NCBI GenBank assembly: GCA_044361595.1
Contig: JBIKIN010000014.1
Coordinates: 1-64,000, forward strand
DNA: 64,000 nt
Source of the DNA: Pseudopedobacter sp044361595
GTDB taxonomy: Bacteria > Bacteroidota > Bacteroidia > Sphingobacteriales > Sphingobacteriaceae
Direction of reading: 5' to 3'
The position numbers and the translations under genes are program-made. How positions within the stretch are numbered: position 1 is the first letter of the stretch; each line of letters starts with the position of its first letter. A model generated the notes under the pieces. The model was given only the letters and a program-made list of their open reading frames with translations. It was not told where the DNA came from and did not search any database. Positions 39,546 to 49,433 of this stretch are shown here, piece by piece.

Positions 39546-40880
39546 TTATTTGACAATAGTACCATAAAGATCAAAATCCTCTGCTCGGTTAATGATTACA
39601 TTAACAAAAGTGCCCGGCGTAGCATAATTAGTTTTAGCGTCTATTAAAACCTCATTGTCTACTTCTGGCGAGTCAAATTCAGTTCGGCCTACAAAGAAGT
39701 CGCCTTCCTTTTTATCAATTAAAACCTTATATGTTTTAGCTACTTTTTGCTGATTTAAATCAAAAGAAATGCCTTGTTGAATCTCCATAATATCTTCTAC
39801 ACGTTGCTCTTTCACTTCTTGTGGTACATCATCAATTAAATCATGAGCATGAGTTTTTTCCTCGTGGGAATAAGTAAAACAGCCCAATCTATCAAAACGG
39901 GTTTCTGCCACCCATTCCTTCATTTCTTCAAAATCTCTTTCAGTTTCGCCAGGGTAACCGCAAATTAAGGTAGTACGCATAGCAATATTTGGAACTTTAT
40001 CTCTTATCTGATTGACTAAATCGATGGTTTTTTGCTTAGTAGTTCCACGTCGCATAGATTTCAACATTCCATCAGAAATATGCTGTAAAGGCATATCCAA
40101 ATAATTACAGATGTTAGAACGCTCGTTCATCACATCTAAAATATCCATTGGGAAACCACTAGGATAAGCGTATTGTAATCTAATCCACTCAATTCCGTCC
40201 ACATCAGAAAGGCGACGCATTAATTCTGCTAACTTTCTTTCATTGTATAAATCTAGGCCGTAATAAGTTAAATCTTGAGCAATTAAAATCAGCTCTTTAG
40301 TTCCGTTTTTAGCTAATTTTTTGGCGTTGTTAACTAATTCCTCTATCGGAGTTGATAGGTGTTTACCACGCATAAGCGGAATTGCACAAAAAGAACAAGG
40401 ACGATTACAGCCCTCGGCAATTTTAAAGTATGCAAAATGAGATGGTGTAGTTAATAAACGTTCGCCCAAAAGCTCATGCTTATAATCGGCCCCAATAGAA
40501 GTTAAAAGGTTTTGTAAATCGTTAGTGCCAAACCAAGAATCTACGTTGGTAATTTCTGCTTCTAACTCGGGCTTATACCTTTCAGAAAGGCATCCAGTTA
40601 CTACAACTTTCCCTACTTTACCCTCGCTTTTTAAATCGCTGTATTGCAAGATAGTGTCTATAGATTCTTGCTTCGCATTATCTATAAAGCCACAAGTGTT
40701 AATAATTACAATATCATTCTCACGAACATCGTTAGCCTCATGCACCACATTAATCTGATTGCCTTTTAATTGCCCCATTAACACTTCAGAGTCGTAAGTA
40801 TTTTTTGAACACCCTAGGGTGATAACGTTTACACGGGGTGCGAACTTTGTGTCGCTTTTTATTCTATCCTTTACTCTCAT
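39546..40880 (-). CDS. rimO: Ribosomal protein S12 methylthiotransferase
   Basis: 444 residues. It has an N-terminal UPF0004 domain with the cluster cysteines (ITLGCSKNTYDSEVLMG, then NTCGFIDNAKQESID and VTGCLSERY). The radical-SAM motif is CNRPCSFCAIPLMRG (near 157-171). A C-terminal TRAM domain ends in DFDLYGTIVK. It methylthiolates an aspartate of ribosomal protein S12. The stop of ftsY overlaps its start by 1 bp. Confidence 0.96.
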   Translation of the reverse strand: MRVKDRIKSDTKFAPRVNVITLGCSKNTYDSEVLMGQLKGNQINVVHEANDVRENDIVIINTCGFIDNAKQESIDTILQYSDLKSEGKVGKVVVTGCLSERYKPELEAEITNVDSWFGTNDLQNLLTSIGADYKHELLGERLLTTPSHFAYFKIAEGCNRPCSFCAIPLMRGKHLSTPIEELVNNAKKLAKNGTKELILIAQDLTYYGLDLYNERKLAELMRRLSDVDGIEWIRLQYAYPSGFPMDILDVMNERSNICNYLDMPLQHISDGMLKSMRRGTTKQKTIDLVNQIRDKVPNIAMRTTLICGYPGETERDFEEMKEWVAETRFDRLGCFTYSHEEKTHAHDLIDDVPQEVKEQRVEDIMEIQQGISFDLNQQKVAKTYKVLIDKKEGDFFVGRTEFDSPEVDNEVLIDAKTNYATPGTFVNVIINRAEDFDLYGTIVK

Positions 40881-41848
40881 TAATCTTGTTTGAAGAGACT
40901 GTCTACAAATTCTTTTTTGTTAAAAAGCTGTAGGTCAGTCATTTTTTCTCCTACACCAATATATTTAACTGGAATTTTAAACTGATCTGAAATACCAATC
41001 ACTACTCCACCTTTTGCTGTCCCATCTAGTTTAGTTAAAGCCAAAGCATTAACATCTGTAGCTTGCGTAAACTGCTTGCACTGTTCTATGGCATTTTGCC
41101 CAGTTGAAGCATCTAAAACCAATAGAATTTCATGCGGAGCGTTTGGAACAACCCTATCCATTACTTTTTTAATTTTGGTTAATTCATTCATTAAACCAAC
41201 CTTATTATGCAAACGACCAGCGGTATCAATTATAACAACATCTTCATTATTGGCAACTGCAGATTGTAAGGTATCAAAAGCCACTGAAGCAGGATCTGCG
41301 TTCATCCCTTGCGAAACTACGCGTACATCTACTCGCTTACCCCATAATTGTATTTGCTCTACAGCGGCCGCTCTAAAAGTATCAGCAGCGCCAATGACAA
41401 CCTTTTGACCAGCTTGCTTTAATTGATAAGCTAATTTACCAATGGTTGTAGTCTTACCTACTCCATTCACGCCAACAACCATAATTACATACGGTTTATG
41501 GGAGCCATAATCTATATGATCAAAATCTGAACTGTTATTTTCTTCTAATAATGCTTGAACTTCTTCACGCAAAATATTATTTAACTCTGTTGCGCTAGTG
41601 TATTTATCTTTGGCTACACGCTTTTGAACTCGCTCTACAATCTTTAATGTAGTGCTTACACCAACATCAGAAGTAACTAAAATTTCTTCCAGCTCATCTA
41701 AAACACCATCATCTACGGTAGATTTACCTACAACAGCCTTGCTAATTTTACTAAAAAAACTGTCTTTAGTTTTTTCTAAGCCTTTTTCTAAAGCTTCTTG
41801 CTGTTCTACTGTTTGTTCTTTTTTCTTAAAGAAATCAAATAATCCCAT
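40880..41848 (-). CDS. ftsY: Signal recognition particle receptor FtsY
   Basis: 322 residues. A short charged N-terminus and an NG domain are present. G motifs visible are GVNGVGKTTTIGKLA (near 128-142), DTFRAAAVEQIQLWG, DTAGRLHNK and TKLDGTAKGG. It docks the ribosome-SRP complex at the membrane. It begins 20 bp after a terminator hairpin at the end of DUF4295, so part of its transcription may need read-through or a promoter inside the upstream genes. It is followed by rimO. Confidence 0.97.
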   Translation of the reverse strand: MGLFDFFKKKEQTVEQQEALEKGLEKTKDSFFSKISKAVVGKSTVDDGVLDELEEILVTSDVGVSTTLKIVERVQKRVAKDKYTSATELNNILREEVQALLEENNSSDFDHIDYGSHKPYVIMVVGVNGVGKTTTIGKLAYQLKQAGQKVVIGAADTFRAAAVEQIQLWGKRVDVRVVSQGMNADPASVAFDTLQSAVANNEDVVIIDTAGRLHNKVGLMNELTKIKKVMDRVVPNAPHEILLVLDASTGQNAIEQCKQFTQATDVNALALTKLDGTAKGGVVIGISDQFKIPVKYIGVGEKMTDLQLFNKKEFVDSLFKQD

Positions 41849-41864
41849 GGGCGATAAATTTAAA

Positions 41865-41897
41865 CAAAAAAAGCCATCCTAAATTTTCAGGATGGCT
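41865..41897 (-). terminator. Terminator between DUF4295 and ftsY
   Basis: On the minus strand a 9-bp stem (AGCCATCCT at 41897-41889 with 41880-41872) has an 8-nt loop and a run of seven T. It ends about 17 bp before the ftsY start codon. Confidence 0.8.
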
Positions 41898-41918
41898 CAA
41901 AATATTTTCAAATTAATA

Positions 41919-42092
41919 TTATTCTGTTACGCCGTCTTTAGCAACTACAATTGCATCCTTAATGTGATCATTATGAGCAATCATTTCTTTAAAAGAGTAA
42001 GCACCAGTTTTTGGAGATCTTACCATGGTAATTACTTTAGAGTATTCTTTACCTGTACCAGTTTTTAATGTTGCAACTACTTTCTTTGCCAT
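41919..42092 (-). CDS. DUF4295 family protein
   Basis: 57 residues, MAKKVVATLKTGTGKEYSKV, then ITMVRSPKTGAYSFKEMIAH and NDHIKDAIVVAKDGVTE. This small basic family is restricted to Bacteroidetes and is almost always encoded after rpmB and rpmG, as here. The sequence suggests a ribosome-associated protein. That role is inferred from context only. The gap to rpmG is 36 bp. Confidence 0.9.
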   Translation of the reverse strand: MAKKVVATLKTGTGKEYSKVITMVRSPKTGAYSFKEMIAHNDHIKDAIVVAKDGVTE

Positions 42093-42128
42093 GTTAAATG
42101 TTTTTTATGCTAAACGAATAGCTTTAAA

Positions 42129-42311
42129 TTACTTAATTTCTTTGTGAACAGTAACTTTTCTCAATACTGGATTAAATTTTTTAATTTCTAATCTTTCTGG
42201 AGTGTTTTTACGGTTTTTAGTGGTAATGTATCTAGATGTTCCAGCCATTCCACTTTCTTTGTGCTCAGTACATTCTAAAATTACCTGAACTCTGTTTCCC
42301 TTCTTAGCCAT
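42129..42311 (-). CDS. rpmG: 50S ribosomal protein L33
   Basis: 60 residues, MAKKGNRVQVILECTEHKES, then GMAGTSRYITTKNRKNTPER and LEIKKFNPVLRKVTVHKEIK. It has the L33 pattern of the cysteine-poor (zinc-independent) type: only one Cys in the N-terminal position and no second CxxC. It lies 22 bp after rpmB. Confidence 0.96.
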   Translation of the reverse strand: MAKKGNRVQVILECTEHKESGMAGTSRYITTKNRKNTPERLEIKKFNPVLRKVTVHKEIK

Positions 42312-42333
42312 TATATTCGGGTTTATATTTTAA

Positions 42334-42567
42334 TTAAATAGTTCCTTTTAAAACGAACCTGTTGATTGCCTCTGTTATACCAATTTTATTGATGGTTTTA
42401 ATAGCAGATGTAGAAACTTTTAAAGTAATCCATCTGTTTTCTTCTGGAAGGTAAAAACGCTTCATTTGAAGATTAGGGTAAAACTTACGCTTTGTCTTCA
42501 CGTTTGAGTGTGAAACTTTATTACCTACTAACGCCGACTTTCCTGTTAAATCACAAATTCTTGACAT
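42334..42567 (-). CDS. rpmB: 50S ribosomal protein L28
   Basis: 77 residues with the L28 signature MSRICDLTGKSALVGNKVSH and KRKFYPNLQMKRFYLPEENR. It heads the rpmB-rpmG-DUF4295 transcript. The 160 bp upstream, toward the M14 peptidase gene, holds no gene that I can see. Confidence 0.97.
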   Translation of the reverse strand: MSRICDLTGKSALVGNKVSHSNVKTKRKFYPNLQMKRFYLPEENRWITLKVSTSAIKTINKIGITEAINRFVLKGTI

Positions 42568-42727
42568 GACTATATATTCTTGTTTCTATTAAACCGCTTT
42601 TTATAAAGAGTTTGCAAATATCAGAAAATACTTTTGCAATCACAACAGTACTTTAAAAAAATATTTAATTTTTTTAAACTGGCTATGCTCTTCTAATTTA
42701 TAATGCCTTCAATCTTTCATGCCTTAG

Positions 42728-45295
42728 TTACTCCTCGCCGCTAGAACCTCCGCTAATGGTTTGTCCAAAGAAAACAGCATTCATAAATAGTTTACTGGTA
42801 CCAAACCAAAATGCTCTAAAATTTGGATTATCGGCAAATGAAACTACTTTGCCACTACCATAAGTACTACAAATCACTGCTGCAGAATTCTTGATTAATT
42901 TTTCATTAGCAGGTGAAATATAACCGGCCAATAATGACTTACTTGTATAAGCTAAAGGGGTTACAAATGGATTACTTGGTTTCTCAAACATCCCGGTACC
43001 TTCTCTAAATACCGGTATTTCTGAGGTTGTAATACCATAAGCAATTGGATGTGTATTATCTACTCGGCAGTTAAAAATAGCGCCAGGTATATATTGCGCC
43101 CTTGCTACTTCGGACTGGGTATCATAATTTCTAAAAGCTAAAGAATCATTGCTTTTTACAGTCTTGTATTTGATAGAAATTAATCCGTTTGCAATAGCCC
43201 ATCTATTTGCATCTCCCATAGCAACTAAAGTACCTCCTGATCTTAAAAATCTTTTTAATTCATCTACTCCACTTTGAGATATATTGTATCTACCATCGGA
43301 CATGATGACTACATTATACTTATCTAAGCTAATTCTGTTCATATCGCTTTGTTCTACCAAAACTGGAGGCATATCAAAACGTTGATCTAATAAATGCCAA
43401 ACTTCTCCGGCGTCGTTATTATTTACGCCTGAACCCGTAACCAAAATGGTTTTAGGTTGATCTAACTTTCTAAAATTACCACTGCCCAAATTTATCCCTT
43501 CAGAAATCCCAGTACTTACACTATAAATGTCTACACCGTTTTGACTGGCCAAATCTTTTAAAAGAGTGTAAATCTCATTCGGTTTTAAGGTTTGATTGGC
43601 TACCTGAACGAGAATAGTTCCATCGGCAAAAGATTTTGATTTACCATTAATCAGCATAGATAATGGTTTAGAAGCTACTTTTGCAATCAGACCTTGCTTT
43701 AATAATTCGTTTAATACTTTTGGCGCATAAAACTCTGTCCACTCAAATAAATAAGCATAACTAGATTCATTGCCAATAACCATCCCTTTTGGCTTTGTTG
43801 CTTCACTAACTTCTGTACCCATTAAGCCGCTTGTAGCACTTAATTCGCTATATTTAATATTAAAAGCTAATGGGAAAGTCCATGCAGAAATATCGTAAAA
43901 TAAACTATCTTGAAATTGAGTTTGCTTAGTGAAAATTGCTTTGATGGTGGTATACTGAGGCTGATCTGCAGGAACAACGTAAGATGCATTTGCTGTAAAG
44001 TTTTTCCCGTTTATGGATGTATTTTTAGCTAATTCGTAAACCTTTATTTGATGTCTTTTTAAAATATCAATCAAATGATAGCTCATGGCTTTATTATCGA
44101 CAGAGCCAAATACATAGCCTTTAACAGCATCGGCTTTAGCCACATTCAAAGCATTTTTGTAAAAATCTCTTTGGAATTCTAGCAATTCTACTCGCATAGC
44201 TTGAGCAGCTTTTAACGTAGAGAATGCGGTTACCACCTGATTTCTTACTGTAAATGGAAACTTTAAAACTCCGTTATCACTGTCTTGAGCGTGACCTCTA
44301 GAACTGGCTTGTTCGAATAAAATTCCGACGGCACCATTAATATCAGGATAAGTGCTGCCTTTACCGTAGTAAAAATCGTCATAATTCTCCTTCGTGAAAT
44401 AAAGTGAACCAATCTCGTCTAATGCTTTAGCATGAAATGCTCCCATTTTCTCGGTTAACTCCTGATTTATTTTAGGAGTTAGAGGATTTGTACGAGAAGG
44501 AACACCCGGCTGAAAAAAGAACGTGGCGTTTGTACCTTGCTCATGATGGTCTGTTAAAATATTTGGCTTCCAAGAATGAAATTGTTCTAATCTTCCTTTA
44601 GATTCGTTATGTTGAAGAGGCAACCAATCGCGGTTCAAATCAAACCAATAGTGATTTGTTCTTCCATTTGGCCAAGGTTCAGAAAATTCACGAGAATTAT
44701 TATCGCTCACCAAAGTATTACTTTTATTAGAATTTACCCAAGTAGAAAAACGTTGAATACCATCTGGATTAATGGCTGGATCCATTAAAATTACCGTATT
44801 CTTTAACATTTCATCAATCTGTGGTCCTTGTGCTGCTGCTAAATAATAAGCAACCACTAAAGAAGCATTTACTCCACTTGGCTCGTTCCCATGAACCGAA
44901 AAACCTTGCCATACCACAGCAGGCATTTTACTTAAGTCTAAATTAGAAGATTTTGATGGATCTGATATGGCAACATGATTTGTCTTGATTTGTGATATAT
45001 TTTGATGGTTTTGCGGACTAGTAATGGTCAGCAATAACAGCTTTCTGTTTTCGTAAGATTTGGCATATTCTACCATGGTGATACGATCAGAAAGACGGTC
45101 TAATTCTTTCATGTACATCACTACTTGGTCATGACTCACATGTTGATCGCCCACATTGAAACCCAATATATCTTGAGGTTTTGGAATGTTTGGATTATAA
45201 GTTACATTCTGTGGGAGATAGTAAGAAAGTGGTGTTTGAGCCTCTGAGGTCAAAAAACAAGCAACAATAATAGTTAAGAAGTAAAGTTTTTTCAT
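42728..45295 (-). CDS. Secreted M14-family zinc carboxypeptidase
   Basis: 855 residues. A signal peptide (MKKLYFLTIIVACFLTSEAQ) precedes the M14 domain (about 60-360). The zinc motif HGNEPSG (near 132-138) belongs to the HxxE type. A later zinc-ligand His lies in the DRDW-H region (LNRDWLPLQHNESKGRLEQF, then DHHEQGTNATFFF), and the catalytic Glu is in GILFEQASSRG (near 325). The C-terminal half includes a GATase/ThuA-like fold (ILVTGSGVNNNDAGEVWHLL and GKVVSFADNPNFRAFWFGTS). It is probably an exported peptidase. It is a single gene. Confidence 0.9.
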   Translation of the reverse strand: MKKLYFLTIIVACFLTSEAQTPLSYYLPQNVTYNPNIPKPQDILGFNVGDQHVSHDQVVMYMKELDRLSDRITMVEYAKSYENRKLLLLTITSPQNHQNISQIKTNHVAISDPSKSSNLDLSKMPAVVWQGFSVHGNEPSGVNASLVVAYYLAAAQGPQIDEMLKNTVILMDPAINPDGIQRFSTWVNSNKSNTLVSDNNSREFSEPWPNGRTNHYWFDLNRDWLPLQHNESKGRLEQFHSWKPNILTDHHEQGTNATFFFQPGVPSRTNPLTPKINQELTEKMGAFHAKALDEIGSLYFTKENYDDFYYGKGSTYPDINGAVGILFEQASSRGHAQDSDNGVLKFPFTVRNQVVTAFSTLKAAQAMRVELLEFQRDFYKNALNVAKADAVKGYVFGSVDNKAMSYHLIDILKRHQIKVYELAKNTSINGKNFTANASYVVPADQPQYTTIKAIFTKQTQFQDSLFYDISAWTFPLAFNIKYSELSATSGLMGTEVSEATKPKGMVIGNESSYAYLFEWTEFYAPKVLNELLKQGLIAKVASKPLSMLINGKSKSFADGTILVQVANQTLKPNEIYTLLKDLASQNGVDIYSVSTGISEGINLGSGNFRKLDQPKTILVTGSGVNNNDAGEVWHLLDQRFDMPPVLVEQSDMNRISLDKYNVVIMSDGRYNISQSGVDELKRFLRSGGTLVAMGDANRWAIANGLISIKYKTVKSNDSLAFRNYDTQSEVARAQYIPGAIFNCRVDNTHPIAYGITTSEIPVFREGTGMFEKPSNPFVTPLAYTSKSLLAGYISPANEKLIKNSAAVICSTYGSGKVVSFADNPNFRAFWFGTSKLFMNAVFFGQTISGGSSGEE

Positions 45296-45457
45296 GAAAA
45301 CCGTTTAAAATTGAAAAGGCAATTTAAAAAAATTAATTTCCTTTAAATTGATTTTTTCTTAGAAGCTAGTTTTGGAAGAAAATTGTTACAGAATTTTAAT
45401 GACTAAAAAAGAATTAAACGATTAGCTTCCATTTAAAATAAGATAGTCTATGTTTTC

Positions 45458-45763
45458 TCAAGAAATGAGTTTTAATAAATTTTTAGGATCTTGACGATTA
45501 TCCCAAAATGCAACAACCACTATATATTCTTCAGTGAACTTATAATATAAACTGAAGTGCCCCATGGCAGATTCTCGTAGATTTGGGATTTCTGTCTCTT
45601 GAAATGCTCTTGGATTTTTTGAAATTACTTCAAGATGTCTTCTTGTAATTTCTATTAATTTTTCTGAATAGGTTATAGTTTTATTTCGCTCGTTCCAATA
45701 TTGAAAGACCTCTCGGCGCTGTTTTGCAGCCGTTTCTGTCCAAATTATTTTCCTGTTAACCAT
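45458..45763 (-). CDS. RelE/ParE-family toxin
   Basis: 101 residues. Typical features are an N-terminal strand-helix pair (KIIWTETAAKQRREVFQYWN), a helical hairpin and the C-terminal strands YIVVVAFWDNRQDPKNLLKL. The WDNRQ ending is common in Bacteroidetes ParE toxins. The start overlaps the antitoxin gene by 19 bp. It would act on gyrase (ParE-like) or ribosome-bound mRNA (RelE-like); the sequence alone does not decide which. Confidence 0.85.
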   Translation of the reverse strand: MVNRKIIWTETAAKQRREVFQYWNERNKTITYSEKLIEITRRHLEVISKNPRAFQETEIPNLRESAMGHFSLYYKFTEEYIVVVAFWDNRQDPKNLLKLIS

Positions 45764-45987
45764 TCAAGATCGTTTCTATCAAGATCACTTTGAGAAATAA
45801 TTCGTCCATTTTTAATGTCATTCTCACTCATCTCAATCATCAACTTTTGCTCATTTGTTAATTTGATTTTATCGCTTTGAACAGCACTATTTTCAACCAA
45901 ATGTGCTAAAGCTGTCAAATAATCTTTATCGGATATAGATAGTAGTTTATCAATTATTCCGTTCCTTATCACATCAACTTGAGTCAT
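45745..45987 (-). CDS. Antitoxin of the RelE/ParE pair
   Basis: 80 residues. The N-terminal half is helical (QVDVIRNGIIDKLLSISDKD) and the C-terminal half is acidic and disordered-looking (ENDIKNGRIISQSDLDRNDL, then EWLTGK). This fits an antitoxin that wraps its toxin. It overlaps the toxin gene by 19 bp, the normal layout for such pairs. Confidence 0.8.
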   Translation of the reverse strand: MTQVDVIRNGIIDKLLSISDKDYLTALAHLVENSAVQSDKIKLTNEQKLMIEMSENDIKNGRIISQSDLDRNDLEWLTGK

Positions 45988-46099
45988 ATTTTTTTTATTA
46001 CTAAGTTAAACTTTAGATAGAATTTTTCCAAATATTAATCTTTACTAAATTTACAATTCCATTAAATGTTTAAACATATTATTTTATTAATTTTAAGTT

Positions 46100-46951
46100 A
46101 TGAAAACAATTAAGAAAATACATAAAGCGCAATATACACCCATCGCATTTTTAAATACATATACTGCTTTACCTACATCAAGCATAGATTATTTAGATCC
46201 TTTTTTATTGTTACATCATCATGGTCCGCAAAATTTCGAGCCTAATAATGATGGTTTACCGTTTGGGCCGCACCCGCACCGTGGCTTTGAGACGCTAACC
46301 TTCATTATTGATGGAGATATATCGCATCAAGATACGGGCGGTGGCGAGCATACCATTAAAAGCGGTGGTGTACAATGGATGACTGCGGGAAGTGGCTTAA
46401 TTCATTCAGAAACATCGTCGGATGATTTTAAAAAAACAGGTGGCAAAGGAGAGATTTTACAATTATGGATGAATTTATCTGCCAAGCATAAAATGGTTAA
46501 ACCGAGTTATACCGGTTTAAATTATGATGAAATTAATCATTTTAATTTAGACCATGGAAAAGTAACTGTTGACTTAATCTCTGGAGAGTTAGCAGGAGAA
46601 AAAGGTCCAATCCCATCTTTAAGCGGACTTACGATGTCAAGTATCAGACTACAAAAAGATGGTAAGTTAACTTTAAACATCCCTGCAAAAAATCAAGTGT
46701 TTTTTTATTTGGTAAAAGGGAAATTAAACGTTAATAATCGATCGGTGGAGATGCGTGAATTGGTACAATTTGAGCTTGAGGAAGGAGAAATTGAGGTTTT
46801 GGCAAGTGAAGATGCTTATATTTTATTCGGTCATGGCGAACCTTTTAACGAGCCTGTAGTTTCTCAAGGTCCGTTTGTGATGAACACTGCTGATGAGATT
46901 AGGGCTGCTTATCAAGATTATAGAGAAGGAAAAATGGGTACTTGGGGTTAA
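46100..46951 (+). CDS. Pirin family protein
   Basis: 283 residues, a double cupin. The metal-binding N-terminal cupin shows PFGPHPHRGFETLTFIIDGD, SHQDTGGGEHTIKSGGVQWM and TAGSGLIHSE, with the His and Glu ligands of quercetinase-type pirins. The C-terminal cupin is LQKDGKLTLNIPAKNQVFFY. Such proteins act as quercetin 2,3-dioxygenases in vitro. The cellular role is unclear. It is a single gene. Confidence 0.93.
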   Translation: MKTIKKIHKAQYTPIAFLNTYTALPTSSIDYLDPFLLLHHHGPQNFEPNNDGLPFGPHPHRGFETLTFIIDGDISHQDTGGGEHTIKSGGVQWMTAGSGLIHSETSSDDFKKTGGKGEILQLWMNLSAKHKMVKPSYTGLNYDEINHFNLDHGKVTVDLISGELAGEKGPIPSLSGLTMSSIRLQKDGKLTLNIPAKNQVFFYLVKGKLNVNNRSVEMRELVQFELEEGEIEVLASEDAYILFGHGEPFNEPVVSQGPFVMNTADEIRAAYQDYREGKMGTWG

Positions 46952-47116
46952 GATTAAATTAACGCCAATGATTGGTTATAGTTTGTTTTTGCCACGTATA
47001 CAAAAATGAAAATCAAATACAAAGAATATTATTTGGCTAACATTGTATTAATCTAATTACGCTCCTATCAATCAAAAAAAACATCCTAAATTAGAACCTG
47101 AATTAAATTGATATAC

Positions 47117-49429
47117 ATGTATAAATATTTAAGTTTAGCTACAGCGCTATTTTTAACAACGAACTCAAACGCACAGGTAAAAGAAGCCGTGAGTGCAGAA
47201 ACTTATCAGAAAGCAGAGCAATTTTTGAGTTACAACGTATCTAAATTTGTCGAAACAGGTAATAATAGACCAAATTGGTTAAAAAGTAATCAGTTTTGGT
47301 ACATCAAAAAATCTGGTGAAACCAATCAGTTTATGCTGGTTAATCCGGTTAAAAAAACCGAAAATCCTTTATTCGATAATCAAAAATTAGCAGAAGCACT
47401 AAACCAAGCAACTGGTAAAAACTATCAAACTGATGCTTTGCCTTTTCAGACTTTATCATTTTCTGATGATGAAAAATCTGTCAATTTCTTGGCTGATGGT
47501 AAAAATTGGAGTTACGATTTAACTACAAAAACAATCAAACAAGCAGAGAAAACTACTACTAAAGCCTCTAATGCTAGATTTCAGAGAAACGAAGGAGTTT
47601 TATCTCCAAACGGAAAATTTGCAGCTTTTATCAAAGACGATAACTTATGGGTAAAAAACACAGAAACTAATCAGCTAACCCAATTAACAACAGATGGTGA
47701 GAAAAATTATGGCTACGCAACAGATAATGCCGGCTGGACACACAGTGATAATGCGATATTAAGATGGTCGCCAGATTCTAAAAAGATTGCCACTTTTAAG
47801 CAAGATCAAAGAAAAGTTAGTGACATGTATTTGGTGACTACAAACGTTGGTGCGCCAAAATTAGAAGCTTGGAAATATCCATTACCGGGCGACAAATTTA
47901 TCCCAATGATTGAAAGGGTAATTATTGAATTGGGAAATCCAAAAGTGATTAAACTTAAAATCCCTGCCGACCCTCACCGAGCGAGTTTAAGTGATGATAT
48001 ATCGAGCAGTGGAACTTTTGATGATGTTGACTGGAGTGCCGACGGAACACAGTTAGCATTTTTATCTACTTCAAGAGACCACAAACAAGAAAAATTTAGG
48101 ATTGCAAATGCAGCAACCGGTGAGGTTAGAGAAGTTTTTGAAGAAGTTGTAGCCACACAATATGAATCGGGACAGGGGGCTATAAACTGGAATTATCTAG
48201 AAAAAACCAATGAAATTATTTGGTACTCGGAACGGGATGATTGGGGACATTTATACTTGTATGATGCTAAAACTGGTAAACTGAAAAATCAGATTACTAA
48301 AGGAACCTTTACAATTTCTAGAGTAGTAAAAACCGATGAAGCTAAACGTATCATTTACTTTTTAGCGGGTGGAAGAGAACCCGGAAATCCGTATTTCTCC
48401 TACTTGTATAAAATTGGATTTGATGGAAAAAATTTGAAATTATTGACGCCAGAATTAGGTAATCATCAAATTAGTTTTTCGCCAAGCGAGATGTATTTTA
48501 CCGATACTTATTCGCAACCCGATGTACCACAAGTAACTGTAGTGAGAGATTTAAACGGTAATTTAATAAGCGAAATTGCTAAAACTGATATTTCAAAATT
48601 ATTGGCAACTGGCTGGAAAGCACCTACACCAGTTAAATTGTTAGCCGCAGATCAAAAAACTGACATTTATGGCTTAGTTTTTACGCCGACAAAAATGGAA
48701 GCTGGTAAAAAATATCCAGTAATTGATTACATCTATCCTGGTCCGCAAGGTGGTAGTGTGGGAAGCTGGTCGTTTTCGGCAGCAAGAGGCGATCATCAGG
48801 CTTTAGCCGAATTGGGTTTTATAGTGGTGATGATAGAAGGCACTAGCAACCCAGGTCGCTCTAAAAGTTACCACGATATGAGCTATGGAAATATGTCTAT
48901 CAATACTCTTCCTGATCAAATTACAGGCATTCAACAACTAGCTAAACAATACCCAATCGATTTGGATAAAGTAGGTATTTGGGGACATAGCGGCGGTGGT
49001 TTTGCAACTGCAACTGCCTTATTCAAATACCCCGATTTTTTTAAAGTAGGAATCTCGGAATCAGGAAATCATGATAATAGAAACTACGAGGATGATTGGG
49101 GCGAAAGATATAACGGACTGGCCGAAAATGTAGATTATGCTTCGCAAGCCAATCAGCTTTATGCTAAGAATTTAAAAGGTAAATTAATGTTAGCACACGG
49201 TATGATGGATGATAATGTACCTCCATCTAACACGCTTTTGGTGGTTGATGCCCTAATTAAAGCCAATAAAGACTTTGATTTGGTGCTTTTCCCAAATAGT
49301 CGCCATGGTTTTGGACCATTTTCGCCTTACATGATGCGTAAACGTTGGGATTATTTTGTTACTCATTTACAAGGTAAAACTCCTCCTAAAGAATTTGCCT
49401 TGCGAGGTACGCAGCTTGAAGTGAAGTAA
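47117..49429 (+). CDS. Exported S9-family dipeptidyl peptidase (DPP-IV-like)
   Basis: 770 residues from the ATG at 47117 (MYKYLSLATALFLTTNSNAQ is a signal peptide). A TTG 9 bp earlier is in frame but less likely. The N-terminal beta-propeller region (about 60-490) carries the DPP-IV family segment. The C-terminal alpha/beta hydrolase carries GIWGHSGGGFATA (Ser near 624), Asp in GMMDDNVPPS (near 698) and His in SRHGFGPFS (near 729), which form the catalytic triad. It cleaves dipeptides, often X-Pro, from peptides in the periplasm. A terminator follows. Confidence 0.95.
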   Translation: MYKYLSLATALFLTTNSNAQVKEAVSAETYQKAEQFLSYNVSKFVETGNNRPNWLKSNQFWYIKKSGETNQFMLVNPVKKTENPLFDNQKLAEALNQATGKNYQTDALPFQTLSFSDDEKSVNFLADGKNWSYDLTTKTIKQAEKTTTKASNARFQRNEGVLSPNGKFAAFIKDDNLWVKNTETNQLTQLTTDGEKNYGYATDNAGWTHSDNAILRWSPDSKKIATFKQDQRKVSDMYLVTTNVGAPKLEAWKYPLPGDKFIPMIERVIIELGNPKVIKLKIPADPHRASLSDDISSSGTFDDVDWSADGTQLAFLSTSRDHKQEKFRIANAATGEVREVFEEVVATQYESGQGAINWNYLEKTNEIIWYSERDDWGHLYLYDAKTGKLKNQITKGTFTISRVVKTDEAKRIIYFLAGGREPGNPYFSYLYKIGFDGKNLKLLTPELGNHQISFSPSEMYFTDTYSQPDVPQVTVVRDLNGNLISEIAKTDISKLLATGWKAPTPVKLLAADQKTDIYGLVFTPTKMEAGKKYPVIDYIYPGPQGGSVGSWSFSAARGDHQALAELGFIVVMIEGTSNPGRSKSYHDMSYGNMSINTLPDQITGIQQLAKQYPIDLDKVGIWGHSGGGFATATALFKYPDFFKVGISESGNHDNRNYEDDWGERYNGLAENVDYASQANQLYAKNLKGKLMLAHGMMDDNVPPSNTLLVVDALIKANKDFDLVLFPNSRHGFGPFSPYMMRKRWDYFVTHLQGKTPPKEFALRGTQLEVK

Positions 49430-49433
49430 TATA

